DNA of 64,000 bases, taken from NCBI GenBank assembly GCA_026120185.1, contig JANUWF010001475.1:434001-498000 (forward strand), read 5' to 3'. This stretch comes from Voacanga thouarsii (lineage: Eukaryota > Streptophyta > Magnoliopsida > Gentianales > Apocynaceae). This document shows, in pieces, positions 36,536-47,819 of the stretch; the stretch's first letter is position 1; each line of letters opens with the position of its first letter. The translations under genes and the position numbers were made by a program. The notes beneath the pieces were generated by a model that was not told where the DNA came from, ran no database searches, and saw only the letters and a list, made by a program, of their open reading frames with translations.

Positions 36536-37729
36536 TACTATTTTTCATAATATTTTAAATTTATTTCAATAAAAATAGTATCTTAAAATTTAAATTCGAC
36601 AGAGACTTGAATTGAATACTACCTATTGCGTCATCAATGAACAAATTTTTAATTTAGGATGAGGGAAGGGACCAGGCAAAGAGTGCTTGAAGAAACATCA
36701 ACGTCACGAAAACAGAGTATCGGTTGCAGGTTTCAAGACGTCCCCTCGAGCCCTTACCATTGTCGTGGGATCAAAAATTAGCCAGAAAACCCAATAGAAA
36801 GAAGAAGCTCGGAAAGTTAAGACACCAGAAGAACAGCACCTGGGAATCCTAAAAGCCATTAATTATGTTTCCTTGTTCCCAATAAAAACATGGACTCCAG
36901 TAGTATTACTTATTCCAATTTAAATTATTATGCATAAATTAAAAAAATAAATTTTTTACTAAACTTTTTCTTTCATTTTGATATTTAAAATTTAATAATA
37001 AGTATATAAAAATTCTAAAATTTTGATATAATTTTAAATTAGTTTTCTCTCCTAAATATTTAATTTTTACTAGAAAACTGATCAAAATATTACTAAGCAC
37101 AATTAATTCTCTTTACAAGTTACTATTGATATTTTTTTGGAATTAACGAGATAAGTGTGAATAGTAAAATTTGTAAAATAATTTTTTTACTATATTTTAA
37201 TATAATTAGAAAATAGAATATTATTAAATAAAGATAAATTTAAAATATTAAATCTTAATTTTTTTAAAAAATAAATAATTTAAAATAAAAATTAAATTAT
37301 AAAATAACGGAGAAAGTATTGCACTTCCCCTTTTGTTTACGGCAGCTGGACATGGTGAGTGGTGACCCATCTGGTGCTTAGCTTGCACCACCATTTCCAT
37401 TTTTTATATTTTTCACTTTCATTTTCAGTCGCAATTTTAAATACACGAATTTGTCACCAACCTTGTGATTCAAAGACTTAAAAATATCTACTTCGCCACA
37501 GACGAGGTCAAAATTTTATTTGAAAATATCCAGTAAAATATTATATATATTAAAAGTATTTTTGATCGAGTATTATCATTATTTTTATTCAACCAACCAC
37601 GATGTTTACTTATTAAGTTGAATGAAAATATTAAATTGACTCTTGTCACTAAAAAATAAAAACTCTTTTTAAACAATTTTTTAAAAGAAAATAAAAACAA
37701 GTGAGATTTTACGGATTTTTAAAATGCTA

Positions 37730-38035
37730 TTCCTTCCGTTTTAAAATATTTGTTTATGAAACTTTTTTATTTTGTTTTAAAATACTTGTTCATGTAAATA
37801 TTTCTAAAACTAATGATTAGTTTTTTCTTATTATACCTCTATTTATTCCAAGTTAACTATATAACTTTTTAAAACTCTTTTTTCTTTTTACTTCTTGAAA
37901 ATTTTCACTAATCAATAGTTATAATGTTTTTAATATAGATAGAATAGAAACTTTATTTAAATTATTATATTGTTTTCAACACTTTTAATCTGTGTACAAA
38001 AAATTTCATAATCAAGTATTTTGAAACGAGAGTAG
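37730..38035. mobile_element. Mariner-type MITE, same family as the 40.4-kb mariner
   Basis: TTCCTTCCGTTTTAAAATATTTG to AAGTATTTTGAAACGAGAGTAG. It abuts the next MITE, sharing one TA at 38036-38037. Confidence 0.8.
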
Positions 38036-38037
38036 TA

Positions 38038-38302
38038 CTCCCTCCGTCTCATAATATAAGTCGTTTGACTTAATTTCACACATATTAAGATTCTTAAAAA
38101 CAATATGACTTTATATTTTTTCTTACTAAAACACGCTTATTTAAATGTCTTGAAAACAAGAGAAGAGAGAAAGGAGAAAGAGAAGGGAATAGAATAATAA
38201 AAATGACAAAAATGTAAAAGCAGCTTCAAAATCTTCCCCACGACTTATAATTTAAGATAATAAAAATAATTTTAAACGACTTATATTATATGACGGAATG
38301 AG
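38038..38302. mobile_element. Mariner-type MITE, second subfamily
   Basis: CTCCCTCCGTCTCATAATATAAGTCG to GACTTATATTATATGACGGAATGAG, inverted. A different interior from the neighbour. Confidence 0.82.
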
Positions 38303-38410
38303 AAATTAATAAACTAAAAGTGAGCAAAAGGATCGCGACGACGAATGGAGAAAATGAAAAAAGATGTGTATAGGTAGGATGTTGATTGTATAAGTGCATG
38401 TTTCCTGAAA

Positions 38411-38945
38411 ACCAGGATCATTAATTGATTGAAAACCTAAGTCATTGAGCACTTTCCCCAATTCCATGCGCTTTGATGGTAATCAGCAATCGGCCGCCTT
38501 CCTCCTCTGTCTCAAACGAAGACAAGCTCAACAGTAACAGGTTGACTTCCACTAGTTCTAGTCTTTTGAGTGAATGGTTTACGTGTCACCTGCTTCCATT
38601 TCCGTCTTGCCGTTCTTGGAAATGTAGACAGAATGCTGGCGGTATGGGTTTTCTTCATTGATTATTAGCTTTATGGTAGAGTTTTGGCTTTTAAGCATGC
38701 ACCGCAAATTCGATTTTCTGAAGGATTATTGCGACAGTGATTAGTTGGGTTCCATAGGATACTTTTCTGTTGCTTCGAACCAACCACTTGCGACCATACC
38801 AAGATGAACTGGAGGGAGAGGAGTGTATATGACACACAAATGAACACTCAAATAAACAAGAAAGAGAAGAGCTTTTGCCCTGGAAGACACCGGCCTTTTC
38901 ATTTTCTTTTGTGATTGTGTGTTTTTTATTTTGAAATAACTTGTA
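38411..38945. other. Intergenic with short open frames
   Basis: Frames at 38473-38661 (plus) and 38691-38960 (minus) have mixed composition and slightly raised GC but no family resemblance that I can name. They could be scraps of a lost gene. Confidence 0.35.
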
Positions 38946-39251
38946 CTTCTTCCGTTTCAAAATATTTTTTTATGAAACCTTTTGCACATAGATTAAGGGT
39001 GTTGAAATCAATATTACAATTTAGATAAAGTTTCTATTCTACCTATATTAAAAATATGATAGTTATTGATTGCTGAAAATTTTCAAAAAGTAAGAAAAAA
39101 GAAGAGTTTTAAAAAGCTGTCCAACTGACTTAAAATAAATGAGGGTAAAATGAGAAGAAACTAATCATTAGTTCTAGAAATATGTACATGAATAAGTATT
39201 TTGAAACAAAACAAAAAAGATTCATGAATAAGTATTTTGAAACGGATGGAG
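38946..39251. mobile_element. Mariner-type MITE, same family as the 40.4-kb mariner
   Basis: CTTCTTCCGTTTCAAAATATT to AATAAGTATTTTGAAACGGATGGAG with TA flanks. Confidence 0.82.
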
Positions 39252-39328
39252 TATCTTATACAGTATGCTTAGATTAAAGGGAAGGAAAGGTGAAGAGAGA
39301 GAAAAGAAGTAAGATAAAAAGGAAAGTA

Positions 39329-39696
39329 CTTCCTCCATCTCTTTTTATTTGTTCATTTTAATCGATTCACAAGTTTTAAGAAAAATATAAAATTTTTTAG
39401 TTAATTAATCTATATTTTTTTATTATATCTTCAAAGAATCTTTCTCTTTATTAAGAAATAATCAAATTCCAAAACTTTCTACTATATTGTAAGCATATTT
39501 AATTATTTTCATTTCCTACTACAAGTGTAGAAATACTCATTATATTAAATATGGGTATTTGTAAAAAAACAGTAATTAATATAATCTTGATTTGCTAATA
39601 GGATAGATAAATTAGGACAAAAATCTTTAAAAAGTTATAAAGCATTTATAATTCTTAAAAAAGTTAAAATGGATAAATAAAGAGGGATGGAGGACG
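39329..39696. mobile_element. Mariner-type MITE, third subfamily
   Basis: CTTCCTCCATCTCTTTTTATTTG to TGGATAAATAAAGAGGGATGGAG, inverted. About 368 bp. Confidence 0.78.
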
Positions 39697-39699
39697 TAA

Positions 39700-40390
39700 A
39701 AGATAAGAGTTTTTTTTTTAAATAAAAAAACTATAATTCATTTATTTTATTATTAAGCAAATCACACTGATTAAATTTTTTTAACATTTACAGAATTTAA
39801 AAAGATCGAATTATTTTTATTAGAAATTGTACAAGTATTTTGAAATTTAAAAATCAATTGAAGTGAAGTAATAAATGGTAATGGTACAATTTAAAAAAAA
39901 AACAACAAAGATATCTAATTTTACAAAATGACTACAAAAAAATCTCAAAATTTTGATAATTATATTTGAAATAGGTGTAGTATTACAGCTTTTTAAAAAG
40001 TAGAAAACTAATTAATGTCATTAATTTATTAGAATATTATAATAAAATAGGATAAGAGTATAAATAAAAAAGATAATAGATATATTTTTAATTTTAAAAT
40101 AATAAATATTTAGAAATAAAAAATTTTAAAAGGTAATAATTATTTCATAATAGAGATATAGAGATAAAAGTCTGCACCAATTTATTTTAATGATAAGAAG
40201 ATTATTGTTTTAGACGTAAGTTTTGAGTTTGACAAAAAATTTCGTTTTATTCTTTTTTCTTATAATTTTTTTCACTCCTTATCTTTCCTTTCTCCTTTTA
40301 AAAAAATTGAAAAAAGAAAAAGAGGTCCAGAGATAGAGAGTAATGCTTAGACAAACAATTCGTCATATTCAAGGAGTTCTTCAAAAAGAT
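39700..40390. other. Intergenic, very AT-rich
   Basis: No gene or clear repeat boundary is seen. Confidence 0.5.
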
Positions 40391-40834
40391 GTACTCCCTC
40401 CGTTTAAAAAAAGTTGTTCATGAAGCTTTGAATAGGGTTGAAATCAATAAAACAAATCAGATAAAGTTCCTGTTTTACCCTTATTAAAACAAATAGTTGT
40501 TCATGAAGTACACTTTTCCTGTTTCCAAAGACATTAACACTACTATTGTATTCTTTCTTGTTCCCAGATACTACTCATTATCCCCAGATACTATCATTAT
40601 CTTCTTGTTCCCAAATATCACGTCTTTCTTTCTTGTTCCCAGATCTATCATTCTTTCTTATAAAAAGATAGTGTGCTCTCAGTATCATTATTTCTCTCTT
40701 CTCTTCGTTGTGTATACTACTGTCTTTTTATAAGAGCATACTATCTTTTTATATTCTCTTCAGAGAACATTGCAGTCACAACTGTGTTTTCCGTCTCTAT
40801 TTTGTAAGGATTTAAAATTGAAAAAGAGGTTGGA

Positions 40835-42744
40835 ATGAGTCCAAATCGCCAGCGGCAACCCGAGGTTGGAACAAGTTCAAAACGCCATCAACAAATCCTT
40901 GGAAGAATTGATCAGAATGTTGATTTTAGGGAAACCATTTCGTCAAAGTTCTGCTCTAATTTTGGAAAAGAGAACATGGTGTTTGATCTAAATTTATGCC
41001 CAGATGAACAAGTAGTTAATCTCATTGATCTTAATTTGCATCCTCCAATTGAAGATGCACGAATTCATTATGCAAACGTTGGCAAGTTGCTCAATGTTTA
41101 TCTTACTCGGTTATCGGTTATCATCTCTAATCATTTTTAGTTTTGACTGTAGATGAGGAACATGATAACCTTATCAGCCATAATTTGGATTCTCCAACGG
41201 AAGATCTAAAAATTACTTCTACAAACAATAGGTAAGTTGCTCAATATTTAGATGCAAAATTCTCTGATTTTCCAATTCACAAACAGTGCATTATTTACAG
41301 ATGAAGAAGATGATAATCTTTTTTATCTTAATGTGGATCCTCGCACAGAATATCTGCATTCTCCTTCTCCAATTATAGGTAAGTCTTCTATGTATTTCTT
41401 ACTTGGTTGAGAATTTTATGAGATTTTGTCCTTGTATACATGAATTTGTTATGAATTCTTTCTATTTTATATTGATATACTGCCAGAAAAGATTAGAGTT
41501 AAGAATACGTACTTATCAGACCGACTACGTCATGCTATCTATGATGCTTTGTTGGAAAGAAGTATTGGTGGAAAACTGAAAAGAGATACTACATCAATTG
41601 TTGCGGAGTTATTTTCAGTTAGTAGATACACTGTTTGGCGTATTTGGACAAGTGCAAGAAGTACTAGCACAGATGGTGAAACTGGGGATGTTTCTAATAG
41701 AAAGGTTAAAAATTGTGGCTACAAGAGGATTGAAATTGATGTCAACCGTATCCGTAAGATACCCTAACATCAGAGAACAACGCAAGCATCTTTGGCTAAT
41801 GCCTTGGGTAGCAACAAAAGCAAAGTGTCATGACTTTTGAAATCGGGATCTATAAGGCGACATACAAATGCCATTAAGCCATTTGAAAGAAGAAAACAAA
41901 ATAGCGAGATTGAAGTTTTGCATCTCAATGCTGGAGTAAGTTTGTCAACATGTTCAACATGGTGCACATCAATGAAAAATGGTTTTACATGACAAAAAAA
42001 TCAGAGAAATACTATCTTCTAAAGGATGAAGAGAATCCTATACGGATGTGCAAGAACAAAAATTTCATTGGAAAAGTGATGTTCTTGGTTGCTATAGCAC
42101 GTCCAAGATTTGATTCTGAAGGAAATGTAACTTTCTTAGGTAAGATAGGTATTTTTCCTTTCACAACCAAGGAGCCAACAAGGCAGAATAGTGTTAATCA
42201 GAGAGCTGGAACAATGGTGACAAAACCAATGACATCTGTTACAAGAAACATAGTGAAATTCTACATTATTGAAAAAGTGTTGCCAGCAATTCGATCTAAA
42301 TGGCCAAGATCTGATTCAGGACATCCTATCTTCATTCAGCAAGATAATGATAGGACGCATATTGACGCAAATGATCAAGACTTTTGTGAAGCCAGTTCAT
42401 CTCTTGGTTTTGATATTCGAATGATTTGTCAGCCACCTAACTCTCCCGATCTTAACGTCTTAGATCTTGGTTTTTTCACGGCTATACAATAATTGCAAGA
42501 AAAGCATCCTACAAAAACCATAGACGAGCTTCTTTTTTCAGTTGAAAAGTCATTTGCAGACTATTGTATGGAAAAATCGAATCGTATTTTCTCAACATTG
42601 CAACTTTGTATGACTAAGGTGATGGAAGTTGATGGTTCCAACAACTACGATATTCCTCATATCAACAAAGATTCTATTCCAAATGCTTGCCTTTCCTGTT
42701 CAAAAAACTTGCCATCCGGCGGTAGTCCAGAGGGCTTTAAATAA
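40835..42744 (+). pseudogene. Plant mariner transposase (DD39D), inactivated
   Basis: N-terminal pieces with DLN-type motifs (VFDLNLCPDEQ, LIDLNLHPP) are split by apparent introns. Next comes a helix-turn-helix region (41490-41766, with SVSRYTVWRIW) and the catalytic block 41950-42744. Landmarks are VHINEKWFY, FIQQDNDRTH and PNSPDLNVLDLGFF; 39 residues separate the last two catalytic Asp, the plant mariner DD39D spacing. Lesions: the first catalytic Asp is Asn (INEKWF), a stop and frame changes lie between 41760 and 41950, and an in-frame TAA at 42490 follows FFTAIQ. Cannot be active as it stands. Confidence 0.92.
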
Positions 42745-43560
42745 GCTAACTAATCTCTAATATAAGTGAGATGTATATATCATTTTCAGTTCTTTATATA
42801 TTTGACTAATAGATTAATTTGTTTGTAATATGTCTCACACTGAATCATTATGTATATGTTTTTTTTTTTTAAGGATTTCAGATTGTGATCTCATCTTCTT
42901 CTTTACATCTTTCTAATTCTGAAAGGCAGCTTGCACATAGTAAATGCTGTACGCGATATCTATGAGGTGTATATTGTTGTGGTTACTTGGACACTGTAGT
43001 CATCCATTAGTTATCAATAGCTTTAGGATTTCATGCACTTTGATGTTTTGGTGAAATGTCTTTGGTGCCGTTTTTTTCTCTTGGAATAGATCTTTCTCAG
43101 AATAATTGCATTCCATTTTTTCTTGTGGAACAAAACTTCCTTGGAAAAAAGTGGCATATCCCATGTCAATGTCCTCTCTCTAAATTAACAGGAACTCGAA
43201 TTCACTCAAACGCGGCTAATTATACAGGAATTCTTATAAAAACTGAATTTAAAAGAGCTTTTTCCAATCCACCAATCATGTGACAATAACAAAAACATCT
43301 TTTACATAATGGATAAAAGAAGGGAAAAAAATGAGGAAATGATGCAGATATCTTGTGCCAAAAAAATGAGGAAACCATGTGCTGACATGATGATTCCCAC
43401 GATCACACCAAACAATCCAAGTGCACTACCAGACATCTTGTGCCAAAAAAAAAAAAAAAGAACCAACACACATCCAAGTGCAGATACGCAACTAGCATAA
43501 CCGACTATCCCACTGCAGTACTTCCCACAATCCCAGTATAATATCATAACTAGCAAAGTA

Positions 43561-43935
43561 TAAGAAGCCCCGTCCATTAATTCTCTCTTCAAATCTTTCT
43601 TTTGCAATCCATTTCTCTAACTCTTTTGATTTCTCTTCCGCTCTTATAACCCATATGAATGGCCTGTTTGATGATTCTAAGCCTAATCCAAGCTCTATAA
43701 GTTGTGAAGCCGTGACGCCACATATGCTTCCAAGAGAAGCATGGATAATAGATTTTGGTTGCTGACTGTCAAGCCATTTCAAGCAGTCATGTTGGTCCAT
43801 AGAAGATCTACTACCCCTTGTTGCCTTGTCTAAAGTTGAATTATTATAAGCTGAAAGAGGACCAATGCACCATATTTTACAACCTTTAATCTTCCTGTAC
43901 TCTTCGATATACTCAGCACTAAATGAAGAGGGCCG
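43561..43935 (-). pseudogene. UGT73-type UDP-glycosyltransferase gene fragment in the mariner
   Basis: Minus-strand translation runs AEYIEEYRKIKGCKIW, CIGPLSAYNN, HDCLKWLDSQQPKSI, SLGSICGVTASQLIELGLGL, RPFIWVIRAEEKSKELEKW and ERINGRGFL. This is the middle of a plant family-1 glycosyltransferase of the UGT73 group, ending just before the PSPG sugar-donor box, which is missing. Intact relatives glucosylate small lipophilic molecules in the cytosol. Weak similarity (FTNYRPSSF) extends upstream to about 43960. Short repeated sequences flank the piece. Lacking both ends, it cannot be an enzyme. Confidence 0.9.
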
Positions 43936-44389
43936 ATAGTTTGTGAAGCTATAGCCAAATCTTGACCGATTGGCTTGCTATTCATCACGAAGAAGATGTT
44001 CTCCAATAGTGTTTGCCTACCTGTAAGTGCTCTATAATTGTGATATTATATTATGCTAGTTGGGACACAATCCCAGTGCAATACTTCCCACAATCACACA
44101 TCCAAGTGCAGTACTTAACCGACTATCTGCTAATAGTCTTTTGAATAAACTCTGACTCCTAAATTTATTCATATTTTATCATTGTGTGCCAATCAAAAGA
44201 AAAGATGAAGATGGAATTGATCCATAGCAAACAAATTCATTTGACTTAACAAAATATTAAAGGAGACGACATATATTGAACTAAAAATGAGATCAGAGGA
44301 GACAACTACATAATTCACAGGAAGTTCCCACCTTTAGTTTGCTCCTAAAAGTCAGAAAACAAAAAATCTCACTAGTGCTCGAACATCAA

Positions 44390-44635
44390 CTAAAACTTTG
44401 GAACCCAAATTCTAATCTCCTGCAATAGGAAGTGCTGAAGTTTCTCCTCCGTCGAAATCTCCCCTTCGTCATCAGCTTCAAAATTCAAGTTGATTCCATC
44501 TAGAGGCTTATTCAGATCGAAGATGGGCCTGATAGATTCAATTTCACAAACAAGTGTGCCATTTGAACCAAGGATTTCTTCATCTCTGACGCTCATGATT
44601 CCTGTGCCCTTTGAAGGTTGTTGTTTGGAGCTCAT
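44390..44635 (-). CDS. Unrecognised 81-aa open frame inside the mariner
   Basis: Starts MSSKQQPSKG and is acidic. It contains RPIFDLNKPLDGINLNFE, a DLNxP/LxLxF arrangement similar to the DLN motifs at the transposase N-terminus (IDLNLHPP), and ends with a plain stop. It has no lesion, unlike the transposase. It may be a duplicated transposase N-terminus, a second captured gene piece or chance. No function is proposed. Confidence 0.35.
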   Translation of the reverse strand: MSSKQQPSKGTGIMSVRDEEILGSNGTLVCEIESIRPIFDLNKPLDGINLNFEADDEGEISTEEKLQHFLLQEIRIWVPKF

Positions 44636-45524
44636 GATTGTTATTGCAATCCGATTGAACTAACAATAGTTCTTCATGAAATTTATAGGTAAAATTAAAA
44701 AATACTCATGGTCAGAAGCATCCATTTCAAGATTTTGATAATAACAACTGTTATTAATGAGGATCTTGTAATCCTGCAAAAACTTGAGAAGAAAAGCGCA
44801 AGACGAGAAAGCAGAGGGTAGAAGAAGAAGAAGAAGAGAGAAAAGAGCAAAGAGTGAAAGTAAATGAGAAGAGAGAGACTTGGACGGATGAGGATGAGAT
44901 AAGAAGAAAGAAGTCTGTAGAATTTTCGAGAAGTCAAAATATTCTTGGAAGCTGTTTTATTGAACTAACATAAATAGGGGTAAAACAGAAAAAAATTAAT
45001 CATTACTTCTTGAAATATGTTAATGAACAAATATTTTGAAATAAAATAAAAAAGCTTCATGAATAACTATTTTGAAACGGAGGGAGTATTGTCATTATCG
45101 GTAACCTCACACATGATTGAACATTGATTTTAGACATCGGTAGGCGTACTTATCCTCTTAGTACGGGCAAAATGAAACATTACAACAAATTTTGTGCATT
45201 GATGGGAAGGTCAAGTCTCCAAACCCACCAACAAGCTTAAAATTTATAGGAAAATTGGCTAGGGAGATAAACACCACCAAATCCATTATCCTAAACAATT
45301 ATACATAGAATGGAAATGAGCTTGTCTTATGGATACAAGCAATTATACTCCCTCCCATTCAAAAATAAGTATCGTTTTAAAATAATTCATACAAATTAAG
45401 AAATTATTAAAAATAACTAATACATCCTTAATTAATATTTTGACATTTCAAACATTGTATTTATTTATTCTCTCACATCATAATTCTCCCTTCCTTGCAG
45501 CAATACTCTCTCATCTCATAATTA

Positions 45525-45816
45525 TTTTTTTCCGTTTATTCATGAAATCCTTTGCAAACAAATTAAAGGAGTTGAATACTATAATTTAAATAAAGTTCAT
45601 ATTCTACCTATATTAAAAATACGATAACTATTGATTGGCAAAAATTCTTAAGAAGTAAGAAGAAAAAAGAGTTTTGAAAAGTTGTATAGTTAACTTAGAA
45701 TAAATGGAGGTAAAATGAAAAGAAACTAATTATTAGTTCTAAAAATATGTACACGAATATTTATTTTAAAATAAAATAAAAAAATTTCATGAATAAGTAT
45801 TTTGAAACGAAAGGAG
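45525..45816. mobile_element. Inner MITE 1, same family as the 40.4-kb mariner
   Basis: TTTCCGTTTATTCATGAAATCC to GAATAAGTATTTTGAAACGAAAGGAG followed by TA. Confidence 0.75.
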
Positions 45817-45850
45817 TACATTATTAAAGGGGTAAATAAGGAAAATAATA

Positions 45851-46166
45851 CTCCCTGCGTCCCTAATTGTCTGTCACAAATAAAAAGTTTTGGTGTCCCT
45901 TTTTATCTGTCATAGTGAAAAAATTTAGGTGCCATTAATATTAATTTTATTACTATACCCTTGTATTAAATAGCTTTGAAAAATGAAAGTATAATAATTT
46001 TAGAGAAAGTTGAGCAAACAAAGTAAGAAAATAGTTGTGGAGAATATTAAATCTAAGGGTAGTTTTAGAATGTATAAACAAAGTTATATGAATTTAAGAG
46101 ATTAACTATTTTTTCTTAAATTGTGTAAAGTAGTAAACTGTGATAGATAAATAGGGATGGAAGGAA
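45851..46166. mobile_element. Inner MITE 2
   Basis: CTCCCTGCGTCCCTAATTGTCTGTCAC to GATAGATAAATAGGGATGGAAGGAA, TA-flanked. The same subfamily as 19604-19918. Confidence 0.8.
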
Positions 46167-46272
46167 TATCAATTTTTTGTAAAATGACACTTATTATGTA
46201 ATAAAAATTTACTTTTAAAATGACACTTATTTTGAATCAGAGGGAGTAACAAATAACCTTAATAGAAATGTA

Positions 46273-46580
46273 CTACCTCCATTTCACAATATAAGCTGTT
46301 TTAGACTTATGGGTCCATAAATTTCAGATAATTTTAAAACTAAACTTTTAAAAACACCTCCAATTAAATCTTTGTCTACTTTGATAATTGGAGAGAGTTG
46401 AGTTATAATTAGTGGAAAGAGAGAGATTGCAGGGACAGTAAAATTGAAAAAAAAGTAATAAATTTTTATAAAAATTTGTAAAACGAACTATATTGTAAAA
46501 AAAAATTTAAATTTAAAACGACTTATATTGTGAAAAAAATTAAATTTAAAACGACTTATATCGTAAAACGAAGGTGGTAG
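46273..46580. mobile_element. Mariner-type MITE
   Basis: CTACCTCCATTTCACAATATAAG to CTTATATCGTAAAACGAAGGTGGTAG, TA-flanked. Its right end contains a short internal tandem repeat (AAATTTAAAACGACTTATAT). Confidence 0.8.
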
Positions 46581-46582
46581 TA

Positions 46583-47245
46583 ATTTTTTTTTTATATTTA
46601 CAAGCCCGCAATGGGAGTATTTTTTTTAATAAAATGATTTATTATATTAATTAATGTATGTGTTTAATCAATTACATAAAAGTAATTTAATTAGTTAAAA
46701 TATTTTAGAGTTAAATTCAAAAACCTTCCTATACTGTTATACGATGCACAATTGAGTATTTAAATTTTAAAATTTTGATAATTATAACTTCTGAGGATCT
46801 TCCTATAATTTAACAATTTTAATAAAAATATTTATAGGCCTCACTAGTCAGATTTAAATATTTTTCACAATTATATAAATATTACATACGATTATATAAA
46901 TATTACACACAATTTTATGAACATTACACAATAATAATAATTTTGTTACTAATCATTTGAGAAAAACTTAATTAAAGTATTTAATTATCAAAATCAAAAT
47001 TTTAAATATTCAATCGTACAAGTCTACATAAAATTTTGAATTTAACCCATTTTTTATTAAATAAAAAGTTCATGATTGGATTTGCCTTCTTAAGCACGGC
47101 ATAAAAAGTTACTACGTGATCTGAGCTGAGGCATCTTGTCTCCAAGTTAAATAATCCTCAAACCTCCATATAAAGTGGGGGGGGGGGGGAAGTTGTAGAA
47201 CCATAAAAAATAAAAGAAAAAGCAGAATTCAAATACTAATAAATA
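46583..47245. other. Intergenic, AT-rich
   Basis: Includes a run of Gs near 47178-47190. Nothing else is recognised. Confidence 0.5.
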
Positions 47246-47515
47246 CTCTTTCCGTTATAATAAAATTGACCTACTTATTATTTTAAACTGTCCTAAAAAT
47301 TTTGACACTTTCTTTAATAGGAAAATTATTACTATATAATTTATTATAAAATAATTAATATATCACACATATATTATTTTTATATATTTAGGTTTGACAT
47401 AAGTATTGTGTAAGTCACATATTTTTTATTTTTATTATATTATATTTTTATTTTTATTTTTACATAAAATATCGTGTCAAATCAACTATTATCAATTTTA
47501 GTAGGATAGAGTGAG
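47246..47515. mobile_element. Mariner-type MITE
   Basis: CTCTTTCCGTTATAATAAAATTGACC to TTTTAGTAGGATAGAGTGAG, TA-flanked. The same subfamily as 35360-35634. Confidence 0.78.
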
Positions 47516-47545
47516 TATTGTTTTCAGAAAATAGATTATTTTTTA

Positions 47546-47812
47546 CTCCCTCTGTCTCATAATATAAGTCGTTAGAGACTACTTTTGTTGTCCCAAATTA
47601 TAAGTAATTGGAGACTTTTTAAAAAACTTTTAAAATTATTTTTATATTATTATTATTTATTTTTTTCCCTCTCTTTTCTTCTCATCTTTTCTCTTGTTTT
47701 CAAGATATTTAAATAATAATATTTTAAGAAAAAAATATAAAGTTACATTATTTTTAAAAATTTTAATATATGTAAAATTAAATCAAACGATTTATATTAT
47801 GAGATGGGAGAG
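47546..47812. mobile_element. Mariner-type MITE
   Basis: CTCCCTCTGTCTCATAATATAAGTCG to GATTTATATTATGAGATGGGAGAG, TA-flanked. The same subfamily as 38038-38302. Confidence 0.8.
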
Positions 47813-47819
47813 TACCTTT

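Larger units (their letters stand above)
35735..38410. repeat. Broken second copy of the transporter upstream region
   Basis: Three blocks matching 31566-32160 in order and orientation, now spread over 2.7 kb by insertions: MITEs at 36231-36535, 37730-38035 and 38038-38302, plus unassigned DNA at 36540-37500. No transporter coding sequence remains beside it. Confidence 0.82.
40394..45086 (+). mobile_element. Full-length, decayed mariner-like DNA transposon
   Basis: 4,693 bp from CTCCCTCCGTTT to the inverted AAACGGAGGGAG, with the TA target duplication at 40392-40393 and 45087-45088. Subterminal sequence (TTGTTCATGAAGCTTTG at the left, AAGCTTCATGAATAACTATTTTGAAAC at the right) matches several MITEs in this window. 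Inside, in order: a plus-strand transposase pseudogene (40835-42744), a reverse-oriented UGT73 gene piece (43561-43935) and an unexplained minus-strand frame (44390-44635). At 4.7 kb it is longer than a transposase alone needs; much of the right part is acquired sequence. Confidence 0.92.
45348..46246. mobile_element. Mariner-type MITE carrying two other MITEs inside
   Basis: Outer ends CTCCCTCCCATTCAAAAATAAG and CTTATTTTGAATCAGAGGGAG are inverted, with TA flanks. Insertions at about 45525-45816 and 45851-46166 split it. Confidence 0.82.

Noticed and set aside
47178..47190. Poly-G run
   Set aside because: Short homopolymer; other G-runs occur near 2420, 15195 and 53850. No telomere or quadruplex array pattern.
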